From Bradyrhizobium sp. Leo170 (GTDB lineage Bacteria > Pseudomonadota > Alphaproteobacteria > Rhizobiales > Xanthobacteraceae): a stretch of DNA of 39,462 nucleotides. The DNA lies in the NCBI RefSeq assembly GCF_004296405.1, contig NZ_PSRR01000038.1, positions 1 to 39,462 of the forward strand. The letters are read 5' to 3'. Positions 1 through 9,084 of this stretch are shown piece by piece. The notes under the pieces were generated by a model. The model had not been told where the DNA came from. It saw nothing but the letters and a program-made list of their open reading frames with translations, and ran no database searches. Position numbers and translations under genes: made by a program. Numbering within the stretch: the first letter of the stretch is position 1; the number at the start of each line of letters is the position of its first letter.

Positions 1-207
1 GGCAGCAATCTGAGCTTGCTGGGCGGCGGCCGCCGCCTGCTCCGCGGTTGCATTCACGGGCACGGAAACGCTCGAGCTCCCCAGCGGCCTTGCCTGTGCA
101 CCGAGACCGGCGGACAGCAAGGCTACCGCACTCACCCCCACAAGAAGAGCTGCACGATAGAAACCGATACCGTTTTGTCCGATCGCGAGACGGTTTGAAG
201 TGCCCAA
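1..207 (-). CDS. Secreted filamentous-haemagglutinin-like protein, N-terminal part only
   Basis: Reading leftwards the frame gives a basic stretch, a hydrophobic signal-peptide core (ALLVGVSAVALLSAGLGAQA) and then RPLG followed by Ser/Val and Ala/Gln-rich sequence. This resembles the start of two-partner-secretion, filamentous-haemagglutinin-type exoproteins of bradyrhizobia. The gene runs off the left edge, so only about 69 codons are visible. No ATG lies in this frame nearby. The TTG at 205-207 is a guess, because the frame stays open upstream to about position 415. The upstream sequence may have been replaced during the rearrangement described for the neighbouring remnants, in which case the gene may have lost its native start. 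Family assignment rests on the signal peptide and Ala/Gln stretch only. Confidence 0.4.
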   Translation of the reverse strand, partial: MGTSNRLAIGQNGIGFYRAALLVGVSAVALLSAGLGAQARPLGSSSVSVPVNATAEQAAAAAQQAQIAA

Positions 208-486
208 CCCAACGCCGCTGCCGAGCCCATCTCGTCGCTTTGATGGCAGATATGATTGTGTTGACGGCATCAGCTCGGTCTCCAGCAGCAAAATCGGCAG
301 CAATGCGCCACCGGGTCTGCGTCGCAGATGGCCGCGCATTCAGGGTCTGATTGTGAGACGAACGCCGAGGCACCGCAGCCAACCACCCGTCGCGATATTT
401 TTTGTGAAAGTTTTGCTACGTCAGAACCACGATGCCGCCGGGCAGCGCCCGCACATTGGCGCCAAAAACGCTGTGGACATAGGAAA
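208..486. other. Rearranged stretch without an identifiable gene
   Basis: No complete gene is visible. On the minus strand a frame gives about 30 residues (including VFGANVRALPGGIVVLT, then a stop near 418). It overlaps the end of the transposase remnant in another frame, and I do not recognise it. After its stop the same strand stays open into the secreted-protein frame without an obvious start codon or ribosome binding site. I read this as a scar where an insertion sequence and flanking genes were rearranged. Confidence 0.35.
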
Positions 487-780
487 TCACCTCGCCGATG
501 CGCGCGAGTTCCAACGCCAGTAGCAGCCAAAGCCGACCCTATGCCAACGCACAAGCGTCTCGGGCCGGATGATGGTGAGAATCTCCAGGATTGATGGGAA
601 CCATTGATACAGCAGGATCAAGAACCAGCGATCCTGGTTCGTGAGCCGGACGCGACCGTGCAGCCTGCGCCTTAAGACAATCAACTGATGTCGAAGCACC
701 GCGTTCTCCGCTTCGAGCCGCAACTTTGACTTGAACGGTGACCCAAGGACGGCCAGAGCAAAACACAACAGCCCGATCAT
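487..780 (-). mobile_element. Insertion-sequence remnant, N-terminal fragment of an rve-type transposase
   Basis: The 97-residue product contains the N-terminal region typical of integrase-core (rve) transposases common in Bradyrhizobium: a hydrophobic start, then LRLEAENAVLRHQLIVLRRR, then a TNQDRW motif, then LVRWHR. The family normally continues for about 250 more residues carrying the DDE catalytic domain. Here the match stops after CYWRWNSR and the frame ends a few codons later, so the catalytic part is missing and the element cannot transpose by itself. Its ATG overlaps the stop of the crotonase fragment, placing one edge of the insertion near 780-800. I could not define terminal inverted repeats or a target duplication. 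Confidence 0.7.
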
Positions 781-929
781 TCTGCCAGCTTAAGCGATTC
801 CATCGCGTCATCAACTCGGGTGAGGTTTTCGGTACACACAAGATCGGGCGTCATCGCGTTCAGGCTCTCGGGTTCGTTCAATATGAGGATTCCGACCGCG
901 CCATCCCTATCCTGTTTCACTCCGGCCAT
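777..929 (-). pseudogene. Truncated enoyl-CoA hydratase/isomerase (crotonase family)
   Basis: A clear ribosome binding site (AAGGAGAA) precedes an ATG at 929. The product begins like a crotonase: a charged start, GAVGILILNEPESLNAMTP, then an alpha-helical stretch. It stops after about 50 residues; the family is usually about 260 residues long and carries its oxyanion-hole glycines further on. The break coincides with the start of the transposase remnant, so the gene was probably cut by that insertion. It lies 58 bases downstream of the flavin monooxygenase stop on the same strand and may once have been cotranscribed with it. No function is expected of the fragment. Confidence 0.65.
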
Positions 930-987
930 TCTCTTCTCCTTGCAGCTTGTTTTTCCACCTGTGCCACGCTTCGGACGAGGCGGAGGT

Positions 988-2655
988 CTAAGCTGGCGTG
1001 CCGGCGACCGCCGCTTGTACGTTGGCACGCGAGAGCGAGCTGAACTCGATCTCCTGATAACCCTTCGCCGCAACGTCGTTGATGATGCCGACGAATTTCG
1101 GTGTGCCGCCGTTGTAGACGAAGTATCGGACGGTGCCTTCTTCGTGACCGGTGACGTTCGAATTGTAGCCGGTGAACCATGACTTGGCTTTGCGCATCAG
1201 CATGATCTCGTACATCTTGACCACATGCGCGGTCCAGCGCTCCTGCGCCTCGCGCGTGGCTTCGGCGCGGGTGTAGCCGCGGTCCCAGATGTATTGCAGC
1301 AGGTCCATGCACCAGTTGACGCCGTTCTCGATGCCGCGCGGGAAATTGGTCGAAGCGGACGCACTTTGCGGTCCGGTCGGCATCAAGAGATTGGGAAAGC
1401 CGTGGACAAGCATGCCGAGGAAGGTGGATGGTGCATGCTTCCATTTTCCGGCCAGCGTCTCGCCGCCCAGGCCGCGGATATCGATCAGGTCATAGGCGCC
1501 GGTGATGGCGTCGAATCCGGTGGCGTAGACGATGATGTCGACGTCATAGTCGCGCTCGGTGGTACGCAGGCCCTTCTCGGTGACGCGAACGAGCGGCGTC
1601 TGGCTGATATCGACGAGATGCACATTGTCGCGGTTATAGGCCTCAAGATACCTCGTCTCCAGCGGCAGGCGCTGCACCCCAAAGCCGTGATCCCTGGGGA
1701 TTAGTTTTTCGGCCACTTTGGGATCCTTGACGCGGCGACGGATGCGATCGGCGATATATTGCGACAGCTCAGCATTGGCGGCTTCGTCCATGAATATTTC
1801 GCGGAAATTGGCGAGCCAGATACCGAAGCCGGGCTCATCATAGAGCTTGTCCCACAGGTCCACCCGCTCCCCGCGCGTCACCTCGTAGAAGCCGCGGCGA
1901 TCGGGCCCGTGCAGGAAGCCGCCCGGCGTGCGGGCGCAAGCGGCAAAGATCTCGTCATAACGGGAGCGAATGTCGGCCATTTCCTCCTCGGAGATCGCGC
2001 TGTTGTTGAGCGGCGCGGTCCAGTTTGGCCGGCGCTGGAATACGGTGAGTCGGCCGACCTTGTCGGCGATCTCGCCGATCAACTGAATGCCGGTGGCGCC
2101 GGTGCCGATCACGGCCACTTTCTTGCCGGCGAGATCGACCGGCTCATGCGGCCAGTAGTAGGTGTGGAACGAGCGGCCCTGGAAGTCCCCGATGCCTTCC
2201 AGCCGCGGCATGGTCGGCGCTGAAAGCAGGCCGATCGCCAGAACCACGAAACGGCACGTCATCTCACGGCCGTCGCCGATCTTCACCTGCCACAGATCGC
2301 GCGTCGCGTCGAAGTGCAGCGCCTCGACCTTGCAATTGAACTGCATATGCTTGCGCAAATCGAATTTGTCGGCGACGTAGTTGAGGTAGCGCAAATTCTC
2401 CGGCTGGCCGGAAAAGCGCTCCTTCCAATGCCACTCGTCGAGGAGTTCGCGCGAGAACGAGAAGCCGTAAGTGTAGCTCTCGGAATCAAAGCGGCAACCG
2501 GGATAGCGGTTCCAGTACCAGGTGCCGCCGAGGCCGGCAGCCGAATCGAGTACGATGGCGTCGATGCCGAGCTCGACGAGCCGCTTGATCTGGTAAATGC
2601 CCGCCACGCCGGCGCCGACGACGATCACCTCGTAATGGGTTTTGGCCTCTCCCAT
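988..2655 (-). CDS. Baeyer-Villiger-type flavin monooxygenase
   Basis: This 555-residue protein has the layout of class B flavin monooxygenases: an FAD Rossmann motif GAGVAG (residues 14-19), the Baeyer-Villiger fingerprint FxGxxxHxxxWP at about 158-169, and an NADPH Rossmann motif GTGATG at about 184-189. Length matches cyclohexanone/phenylacetone monooxygenase-like enzymes. Such enzymes use NADPH and oxygen to insert oxygen into ketones, and some also oxidise N or S. Start ATG 2655 is supported by an upstream AGGAAACG. It lies downstream of the GlxA-type regulator on the same strand with a 207-base gap, and I see no clear link to the amide pathway. The substrate cannot be told from sequence. 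N-oxygenation of an amine is possible, but the fingerprint favours ketone oxidation. Confidence 0.85.
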   Translation of the reverse strand: MGEAKTHYEVIVVGAGVAGIYQIKRLVELGIDAIVLDSAAGLGGTWYWNRYPGCRFDSESYTYGFSFSRELLDEWHWKERFSGQPENLRYLNYVADKFDLRKHMQFNCKVEALHFDATRDLWQVKIGDGREMTCRFVVLAIGLLSAPTMPRLEGIGDFQGRSFHTYYWPHEPVDLAGKKVAVIGTGATGIQLIGEIADKVGRLTVFQRRPNWTAPLNNSAISEEEMADIRSRYDEIFAACARTPGGFLHGPDRRGFYEVTRGERVDLWDKLYDEPGFGIWLANFREIFMDEAANAELSQYIADRIRRRVKDPKVAEKLIPRDHGFGVQRLPLETRYLEAYNRDNVHLVDISQTPLVRVTEKGLRTTERDYDVDIIVYATGFDAITGAYDLIDIRGLGGETLAGKWKHAPSTFLGMLVHGFPNLLMPTGPQSASASTNFPRGIENGVNWCMDLLQYIWDRGYTRAEATREAQERWTAHVVKMYEIMLMRKAKSWFTGYNSNVTGHEEGTVRYFVYNGGTPKFVGIINDVAAKGYQEIEFSSLSRANVQAAVAGTPA

Positions 2656-2862
2656 CGTTTCCTGCTCCCGATTTCGTTTTGCGTCGGATTGGCTCGATTA
2701 CAATCCCTTTCGCCGGCGCAAGCAACCACCCGCAGTCGAAAGACCGACGCGCGGCACCCGCGGATCGACAGGCGATTCACGATGACAGGCAGGCCCGCAG
2801 GAAACCCGACTCGGCAGCCTGCAGATCCGCCTCGTTAACGAGAACAACGAGCTGACGTTTAG

Positions 2863-3846
2863 TTAGTCGACCGTTCGTTCCTGGCGCGGGGTCAGCCCGA
2901 ACTGCCCCCGGTAGGTTCGTGAAAAATGCATCGGGGTCGAAAAGCCGGTGGCAAGCGCGATCTCGCTGACCGGCATGGTGGTCTGCCTGAGCAACAGCCT
3001 CGCGCGCTCGATCCGTATCTGCAGGTAGCGTTTTTTGACCGTGGTGTGGAGATGTTGCGCGAACAGACGCTCAAGCTGGCGCACCGAGATACCCGCGAGT
3101 CCGGCCAGTCGTTTCGGTGCAAGCGGCACCTCGATATTCTGCTCCATGCGCGACAATGTCGCGACGAGCTTCGGGTGATGCACGCCGAAGCGCTCCGTCG
3201 GCGAAAGGCGCTGTGCAACCTCGCCGCGGCGAACCTCCGTCTGCAGGAACCAGTCGCTGACGGCTGCGGCGACCGATGACCCGTGATCGATGCGGATCAG
3301 CGCATGCATCATGTCGAGTGCCGCAATTCCGCCGGCGCAGGTGAAGCGGTCGCGATCGATCTCGAACAATGAATGGCCGAGGTGAAGGAACGGAAAGGTC
3401 TCGGTGAAGGCCGGGATGTGCTCCCAGTGCACCGTACATCTGTAGCCGTCGAGCAGCCCCGCTTTGGCGAGAAGATACGGCCCCGCCGACACCCCGCCCA
3501 GTCTCACGCCGTGGCGTGCGACCTTGCGCAGAAAGGCAAGCGTCGGCGGATGATGGAAGACTTGCGGATTGCCGCCGGCGCAAACGACGATGGTATCGAG
3601 CCGTCCGACATTGGCGATCGAGGCGTCCGCCTGGATACGCACGCCGTTCGAGGCGACGATCTCGTCACCCTGGATCGCGATATGCCGCCATCGATAGAGG
3701 TTCTTGCCGGTCAGGACGTTGGCGGCACGAAGCGGCTCGATGGCGGACGCATAGGACATCAGCGCAAATCCTGGGATCAGCAGGAAGCCAATCCGGCTGC
3801 TCCGCGGTTTGTCGCGAACAGACAATTTCTGGTCGTTTTTGGCCAT
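2863..3846 (-). CDS. GlxA-family transcriptional regulator (DJ-1/PfpI-like plus AraC helix-turn-helix)
   Basis: A 327-residue regulator. Residues about 18-185 form a DJ-1/PfpI-type sensor with a nucleophile-elbow sequence GGVSAGPYLLA, in which Ser120 sits where proteases of the fold have Cys. Residues about 230-325 carry two AraC-type helix-turn-helix motifs, ending in the typical FSRTYRGQFG-type motif. Relatives include GbdR, CdhR and rhizobial GlxA, which control betaine, carnitine and methylamine-related catabolism. It is divergent from the heterotetrameric dehydrogenase operon with only 59 bases between the starts, so the likely job is activating that operon in response to a small amine or amino-acid derivative. 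The effector is not evident. GbdR is the nearest named alternative, but no betaine or dimethylglycine demethylase genes are present. Confidence 0.85.
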   Translation of the reverse strand: MAKNDQKLSVRDKPRSSRIGFLLIPGFALMSYASAIEPLRAANVLTGKNLYRWRHIAIQGDEIVASNGVRIQADASIANVGRLDTIVVCAGGNPQVFHHPPTLAFLRKVARHGVRLGGVSAGPYLLAKAGLLDGYRCTVHWEHIPAFTETFPFLHLGHSLFEIDRDRFTCAGGIAALDMMHALIRIDHGSSVAAAVSDWFLQTEVRRGEVAQRLSPTERFGVHHPKLVATLSRMEQNIEVPLAPKRLAGLAGISVRQLERLFAQHLHTTVKKRYLQIRIERARLLLRQTTMPVSEIALATGFSTPMHFSRTYRGQFGLTPRQERTVD

Positions 3847-3905
3847 GCGGTGACCTGGATATCAGCGCATTTTGCTGTCCACAAGCTCTCCACAGCGACC
3901 CACTC
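3847..3905. promoter_or_regulatory. Divergent control region between regulator and mgd operon
   Basis: This 59-base gap must hold the control elements of both the regulator (-) and the dehydrogenase operon (+). It contains a direct repeat TCCACA at 3878-3883 and 3889-3894, spaced 11 bases (one helical turn), the arrangement many AraC-family activators bind. No convincing -35/-10 pair or strong ribosome binding site is seen before the ATG at 3906. Assigning the repeat to the neighbouring regulator is inference. Confidence 0.3.
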
Positions 3906-5156
3906 ATGCGCTATTCGCTTTTCGCCCTCGCCCGCCAGGCCCTTCGCGGCAATCGCGACTGGCGGCCCGTATGGCGCGATGCCGAACCTCGCTCGAGCTA
4001 CGACATCGTCATTGTCGGTGGCGGCGGGCACGGGCTCGCAACGGCCTATTATCTTGCGAAGCAGCACGGTGTGCGCAACGTCGCAGTCATCGAGAAGGGC
4101 TGGATCGGATCCGGCAACGCCGGACGTAACACGACGATCATCCGCTCCAACTACCTTCTGCCCGGCAACGAGCCCTTCTACGAATGGTCGATGAAGCTGT
4201 GGGAGGGCCTGGAGCAGGACCTGAACTATAACGCCATGGTGAGCCAGCGCGGCGTACTGAATGTCTATCATTCGGATGCGCAACGCGATGCGTTTGGTCG
4301 GCGCGGCAACGCCATGCGCCTGGCTGGCGCGGACGCCGAGATGCTCGATGCGGACGCTGTACGCCGCATGCTGCCATTCCTCGATTTCGACAACGCGCGC
4401 TTCCCCATCAAGGGCGGACTGCTGCAGCGGCGCGGCGGCACCGCCCGTCACGACGCGGTCGTCTGGGGATATGCCCGCGGCGCGAGCGATCGCGGCGTCG
4501 ACATCATCCAGAACTGCGAGGTCACGGGCTTCCTGCGCGACGGCGATCGGGTCATCGGGGTCAACACGACCAGGGGAACCATCCGTTGCGGCAAGGTCGG
4601 ACTTGCCGTCGCCGGCAGCAGTTCCCGGGTTGCCGGGCTGCTAGGCTTGCGGTTGCCGATCGAAAGCCACCTGCTGCAAGCCTTCGTCTCGGAAGCCATC
4701 AAGCCCCTGATCCCGTGCGTCGTCACTTTTGGCGCGGGGCACTTCTATGTCAGTCAGTCGGACAAGGGCGGCCTCGTCTTCGGCGGCGACATCGACGGCT
4801 ACAACTCCTATGCCCAACGCGGCAACCTTCCTGTTGTCGAAGACGTGTGCGAAGGCGGCATGGCCTTGATGCCCGCGATCGGGCGGCTGCGGCTGCTACG
4901 CTCCTGGGCGGGTCTGGTCGACATGTCGATGGACGGTTCGCCGATCATCGACCGGACGCCGATCGACGGCCTCTATCTCAATGCCGGCTGGTGTTACGGC
5001 GGTTTCAAGGCGACGCCGGCATCCGGCTGGTGCTTCGCGCATCTTCTGGCGCGCGACCAGCATGATCCGGTTGCCGACGCCTATCGCCTCGATCGTTTCG
5101 AAACCGGGTACCTGATCGACGAAAAAGGTCAGGGCGCTCAACCCAATTTGCACTGA
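3906..5156 (+). CDS. mgdA: N-methylglutamate dehydrogenase subunit A (sarcosine oxidase beta-like)
   Basis: The 416-residue flavoprotein has the SoxB layout and length: an FAD Rossmann motif (GGGGHG, residues 38-43), then RNTTIIRSNY, then GGTARHDAV, whose His182 aligns with the histidine that binds FMN covalently in sarcosine oxidase beta. The C-terminal GGFKATPASGW segment closes the FAD site. Heterotetrameric enzymes of this family oxidise an N-methyl amino acid and pass the methyl group to tetrahydrofolate. Because mgsABC and gmaS are in the same locus, I favour N-methylglutamate as substrate; sarcosine is the alternative. The open frame extends upstream without a stop, but ATG 3906 gives the family N-terminus (RYSLFALAR...). 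The ribosome binding site is weak, which leaves the start slightly uncertain. Confidence 0.8.
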   Translation: MRYSLFALARQALRGNRDWRPVWRDAEPRSSYDIVIVGGGGHGLATAYYLAKQHGVRNVAVIEKGWIGSGNAGRNTTIIRSNYLLPGNEPFYEWSMKLWEGLEQDLNYNAMVSQRGVLNVYHSDAQRDAFGRRGNAMRLAGADAEMLDADAVRRMLPFLDFDNARFPIKGGLLQRRGGTARHDAVVWGYARGASDRGVDIIQNCEVTGFLRDGDRVIGVNTTRGTIRCGKVGLAVAGSSSRVAGLLGLRLPIESHLLQAFVSEAIKPLIPCVVTFGAGHFYVSQSDKGGLVFGGDIDGYNSYAQRGNLPVVEDVCEGGMALMPAIGRLRLLRSWAGLVDMSMDGSPIIDRTPIDGLYLNAGWCYGGFKATPASGWCFAHLLARDQHDPVADAYRLDRFETGYLIDEKGQGAQPNLH

Positions 5157-5182
5157 GACTTGGAGGCTGTCGGTCAAGAGAC

Positions 5183-5437
5183 ATGCGGATCCCCTGCCCC
5201 TATTGCGGTGAGCGTGACCTGAGCGAGTTCGTCTATTACGGCGATCCCGTTCCGCGCCCCGATCCGACCGCCGCCGATGCTCCGCGCAGATTCTACGAGG
5301 CGATGTATCTGCGCGACAACCCGGCCGGCCCGCACGAGGAGCTCTGGTATCACGCCAATGGATGCCGCGGATGGCTGCGCGTCAGCCGTGACACGCGCAC
5401 GCATGATGTACTCGGCGCGAGCTTCGCGGGGAAATGA
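5183..5437 (+). CDS. mgdB: N-methylglutamate dehydrogenase subunit B (sarcosine oxidase delta-like)
   Basis: This 84-residue protein matches the delta subunit of heterotetrameric sarcosine oxidases in length and motifs. The zinc-binding residues are all visible: Cys5 and Cys8 (PCPYCG), His57 and Cys61 (YHANGC). The subunit has no flavin and clamps the alpha subunit. A GGAGG lies at 5162-5166, about 16 bases before the ATG, which is long, so translation may partly depend on coupling to mgdA 26 bases upstream. Its stop overlaps the start of mgdC by four bases (ATGA), consistent with fixed stoichiometry. The substrate assignment follows the whole complex. Confidence 0.85.
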   Translation: MRIPCPYCGERDLSEFVYYGDPVPRPDPTAADAPRRFYEAMYLRDNPAGPHEELWYHANGCRGWLRVSRDTRTHDVLGASFAGK

Positions 5438-8433
5438 GCATGGGCGATCCGGCATCCCGAGCGGCGCGGCACAGGTTGAGCTCAGGCGGACTGGTCGACC
5501 GCAATCGGCGGCTGCTTTTCTCGTTCGACGGCAGGACATATGGCGGCTATGCCGGCGATACGCTCGCTTCGGCACTGCTCGGCAACGGCGTCAAGCTGCT
5601 CGGCCGATCGTTCAAATATCATCGGCCGCGCGGCATCCTCACCGCAGGCCCGGAAGAGCCCAATGCGCTCGTCGAACTGCGGAAGGGATCGCGCCGCGAG
5701 CCCAATACGCGTGCGACGACGGTCGAACTGTTCGACAGGCTGGAAGCGCAAAGCCAGAATCGCTGGCCGTCCCTGAAATTCGATGTTAGCGCGATCAATT
5801 CGCTGTTCTCGCCGCTGTTCGCCGCGGGCTTCTACTACAAGACCTTCATGTGGCCGGCCTGGTTCTGGGAAAAGGTCTATGAGCCTGCGATCCGCCGCGC
5901 CGCCGGCCTCGGGCGCGCCAGTGGCGAGGCCGATCCCGACAGCTACGAGAAGATGCGTGGCTTCTGCGATCTTCTCGTCATCGGCGCCGGACCGGCCGGC
6001 CTTGCTGCCGCACTCGGGGCCGGGCGCGCCGGCGCCCGCGTGATCTTGTGCGACGAGGACTACGTCCCGGGCGGCCGGCTTAACGGCGATGCGCGGGAGA
6101 TCGACGACCACCCGGGCTCGACCTGGGCGCAGCACACAACGGCCGAACTCGACGCGATGACGAATGTGCGGGTGCTGCGCCGGACCACCGTGTTCGGTGC
6201 CTATGACGGCCGTACCTTCGGCGCGGTAGAGCGCGTGGCGGATCATCTTCCGTCACCGCCGCCGCACCAGCCGCGCCAGCGGCTGTGGAAGATCGTCGCC
6301 AGACAAAGCGTGCTGGCATCGGGCGCGATCGAACGGCACATCGTTTTCGGCGGCAACGACCGGCCCGGCGTGATGATGGCTTCGGCCGTGCGGACCTACC
6401 TGAACCGGTTCGCGGTAGCCCCGGGAAGACGGGCGGCCGTCTTCGCGAACTCCGACGACGCCTGGACGACGGCGCTCGACCTCGGAAAGGCCGGCGTTCA
6501 GGTCGAGGCGATCCTCGACACGCGGACGGAGATCGACCCGCACCTGGAGAACAAAGCCAAGCTTGGGGGAATTGCGATCTTTCGTGGCGCGCAGGTGCTC
6601 GATACGCATGGAACGCATGAACTGAGAGCCATTTCCGTTCGCAGCGCAGACGGGCAGACGCGCAAGCTTGCGGTCGACCTGCTCGCGGTGTCGGGCGGCT
6701 GGAATCCCAATCTGGGCCTGACCACCCATCTCGGCGGACGGCCGGACTGGTCGGATGCGCTGGCGGCGTTCGTCCCGGGCAAGGCGCCTCCCGGCATGAC
6801 GGTGGCAGGCGCGGCGGGCGGCAGATTCACGCTGGTGGACGCGTTGCGTGCAGGCATGGCGGCAGGGACTGCTGCGGCGGAGGCGGCAGGATTTGTGGCA
6901 CGACCTCAGCCCCTGCCCAAAGCCGATGACGACCATATCGGCGTCAGGCCGTTCTGGCATGTCGCCGCCTCCCGCTCGAAGGCCTTCGTCGATTTCCAGA
7001 ACGATGTGACCAGCGAGGATGTCGCACTCGCCGCGCGTGAGGGATTCAAGTCAGTCGAGCTGCTGAAGCGCTATACGACGCTCGGCATGGCCACCGACCA
7101 GGGCAAGACCTCGAACGTCAACGGCCATGCGATGATGGCGCAATTGACCGGGCGGCCGATATCGGAGGTCGGGACCACCGTGTTCCGCCCACCCTACACG
7201 CCGGTGGCGATCGGCGCATTCGCCGGACATCATCGAGGCAGGCACTTCAGGCCGACCCGCCTCACCGCCGGACATCGCTGGGCCGAACAGCAGGGTGCAA
7301 GCTTCGTCGAAACCGGCCAGTGGCTGCGGGCGCAGTGGTTCGCGAAACCGGGCGAAGCCGACTGGCTGGCGACCGTCTCGCGAGAAGTCAGGGAGACCCG
7401 CTCAAGGGTCGGGGTGTGCGATGTCTCGACCCTTGGCAAGATCGATATCCAGGGCGCCGATGCCGGCCGTTTCCTCGACCGTATCTACGCCAACATGTTC
7501 TCGACCGTGCCGGTCGGCAAGGTCCGCTACGGCCTGATGCTACGCGAAGACGGCATCGCGATGGACGACGGGACCTCCGCCCGGTTTGCCGACGACCATT
7601 TCGTGATGTCGACGACCACGGCCAATGCGGGCAAGATCATGCAGCACCTGGAGCATGCCCGCCAGGTGCTTTGGCCCGAGCTCGACGTGCAGCTCGTCTC
7701 CGTAACAGAGCAATGGGCACAATATTCGATTGCCGGTCCTTGCTCGCGGGCGCTGCTGGAGCGCCTGCTGGGCGACGCGTTCGACGTCTCCGACGCGGCC
7801 CTGCCCTATCTCGGCTGCGCCGAATTCATCTGGCGCGGCGTGCTCACGCGAATCTTCCGCGTCTCCTTCTCGGGCGAGCTTGCCTATGAACTCGCAGTGC
7901 CCGCCAATTTCGGCGACGCCTCGATTCGAGCGATCATGGAAGCCGGCTCCGAATTCGGCGTCATCCCCTACGGCACCGAAGCGCTCGGCGTGATGCGCAT
8001 CGAGAAAGGACACGTCGCCGGCAACGAACTCAACGGCATGACGACTGCGGCCGATCTGGGCCTTGGTCGCATGATGTCGAAGAAGAAGGATTTTATCGGC
8101 CGCCTGCTGGCGGAGCGCCCCGGACTCGTCGACCCGGAGCGGCCGGCGCTGGTCGGGATCCAGCCCATCGACAAGGCCACGCGGCTTCGCGCCGGCGCGC
8201 ATGTTCTGGCGCCAGGAGCCCAGGCGACCATGGAGAACGACCAAGGCTATGTCACGTCGGTCGCTTTCTCGCCGATGCTCGGACACTGGATCGGTCTCGG
8301 CTTCATCAAGCGCGGGCCGGCGCGGATCGGACAACGCCTGCGCGCCTATGATCCGGTACGCGGCGGCGACACTGAGATCGAACTGGTCTCCCCCATCTTC
8401 TTTGATCTTGAAGGAAAGCGTCTCCATGGCTGA
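5434..8433 (+). CDS. mgdC: N-methylglutamate dehydrogenase subunit C (sarcosine oxidase alpha-like)
   Basis: The 999-residue alpha subunit has the expected three parts: an N-terminal beta-grasp domain (residues about 25-90, including the RSFKYHRPRG segment), a pyridine-nucleotide-binding domain with GAGPAGL at about 184-190, and a C-terminal glycine-cleavage-T-like domain (about 615-990) that binds tetrahydrofolate. In the characterised family the imine made at the beta-subunit flavin travels through the complex to folate, giving 5,10-methylene-THF and the demethylated amino acid. It overlaps mgdB by four bases and mgdD by eight, so it is translationally coupled to both. The annotated alternative is sarcosine oxidase alpha (soxA). 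Motifs I know do not separate the two; the genomic context does. Confidence 0.85.
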   Translation: MSMGDPASRAARHRLSSGGLVDRNRRLLFSFDGRTYGGYAGDTLASALLGNGVKLLGRSFKYHRPRGILTAGPEEPNALVELRKGSRREPNTRATTVELFDRLEAQSQNRWPSLKFDVSAINSLFSPLFAAGFYYKTFMWPAWFWEKVYEPAIRRAAGLGRASGEADPDSYEKMRGFCDLLVIGAGPAGLAAALGAGRAGARVILCDEDYVPGGRLNGDAREIDDHPGSTWAQHTTAELDAMTNVRVLRRTTVFGAYDGRTFGAVERVADHLPSPPPHQPRQRLWKIVARQSVLASGAIERHIVFGGNDRPGVMMASAVRTYLNRFAVAPGRRAAVFANSDDAWTTALDLGKAGVQVEAILDTRTEIDPHLENKAKLGGIAIFRGAQVLDTHGTHELRAISVRSADGQTRKLAVDLLAVSGGWNPNLGLTTHLGGRPDWSDALAAFVPGKAPPGMTVAGAAGGRFTLVDALRAGMAAGTAAAEAAGFVARPQPLPKADDDHIGVRPFWHVAASRSKAFVDFQNDVTSEDVALAAREGFKSVELLKRYTTLGMATDQGKTSNVNGHAMMAQLTGRPISEVGTTVFRPPYTPVAIGAFAGHHRGRHFRPTRLTAGHRWAEQQGASFVETGQWLRAQWFAKPGEADWLATVSREVRETRSRVGVCDVSTLGKIDIQGADAGRFLDRIYANMFSTVPVGKVRYGLMLREDGIAMDDGTSARFADDHFVMSTTTANAGKIMQHLEHARQVLWPELDVQLVSVTEQWAQYSIAGPCSRALLERLLGDAFDVSDAALPYLGCAEFIWRGVLTRIFRVSFSGELAYELAVPANFGDASIRAIMEAGSEFGVIPYGTEALGVMRIEKGHVAGNELNGMTTAADLGLGRMMSKKKDFIGRLLAERPGLVDPERPALVGIQPIDKATRLRAGAHVLAPGAQATMENDQGYVTSVAFSPMLGHWIGLGFIKRGPARIGQRLRAYDPVRGGDTEIELVSPIFFDLEGKRLHG

Positions 8434-9040
8434 CATGGCACTCTCCGGGCTGCCGGCCTTGCTGGCTGCAGGTCTGCCGCAGCAGCCCGGCGGCGGCGTG
8501 ACGATCACCGAGCGCTGCGGTCTTGGGATCGCCACCATGCAGGCGCGCCACGGGCAGGACGCATCCTTGCGAGAACGCATCCGACAGCATTTCTTGCTCG
8601 AGCTGCCTGGTCGGCCCGCCATCGTGCGCGCCGGCTCCGTATCCTTCACCGGCATCGGTCCACATCATTGGCTGGCATTGAGCGAAGGCGGTGGCCACGT
8701 GTTCAGCGGCTCGCTCCGGGCGCTCGTCGCGCCGCTCGCCTCTGTATCCGATCAAAGCGGCGGCTATGTGGTGTTTCGCGTCGGCGGTCCCGCCATCCGG
8801 GACACGCTCGCCAAAGGCTTCCCCATCGACCTGGACCCGCGCGCGTTCAAGCCAGGCGACGCGGCGACCACGATCGTCTCGCATATCGGCGCCACCATCT
8901 GGCGGTGCGACGATGGCGCGGACGGCAGCGCCTGTTTCGAGATCGCCCTGTTCCGTAGCCTCTCCCAAAGCTTCTGGGAGTGGTTCGCGAGCAGCGCAGC
9001 CGAATTCGGCTGCCAATGGCAAGGGGCAGTCCAGCAATAG
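8426..9040 (+). CDS. mgdD: N-methylglutamate dehydrogenase subunit D (sarcosine oxidase gamma-like)
   Basis: This 204-residue protein corresponds to the gamma subunit, a fold related to the folate-binding T-protein domain that stabilises the heterotetramer. Typical features are the early [15 protein letters not shown] stretch and a late [16 protein letters not shown] segment. Its length matches SoxG proteins. The start at ATG 8426 lies inside the end of mgdC and is preceded by AAGGAAAG, a good ribosome binding site. Gamma subunits diverge quickly, so its order after alpha supports the call as much as the sequence does. Confidence 0.8.
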   Translation: MADMALSGLPALLAAGLPQQPGGGVTITERCGLGIATMQARHGQDASLRERIRQHFLLELPGRPAIVRAGSVSFTGIGPHHWLALSEGGGHVFSGSLRALVAPLASVSDQSGGYVVFRVGGPAIRDTLAKGFPIDLDPRAFKPGDAATTIVSHIGATIWRCDDGADGSACFEIALFRSLSQSFWEWFASSAAEFGCQWQGAVQQ

Positions 9041-9084
9041 CTTCTCATCAGGACCTCACACCTTCAGCGCCGAAGCAATCCGCC

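Noticed and set aside
988..2655. Flavin monooxygenase as the missing dimethylamine or trimethylamine oxidase
   Set aside because: The Baeyer-Villiger fingerprint and length differ from trimethylamine monooxygenase, and the gene is not in an amine operon.
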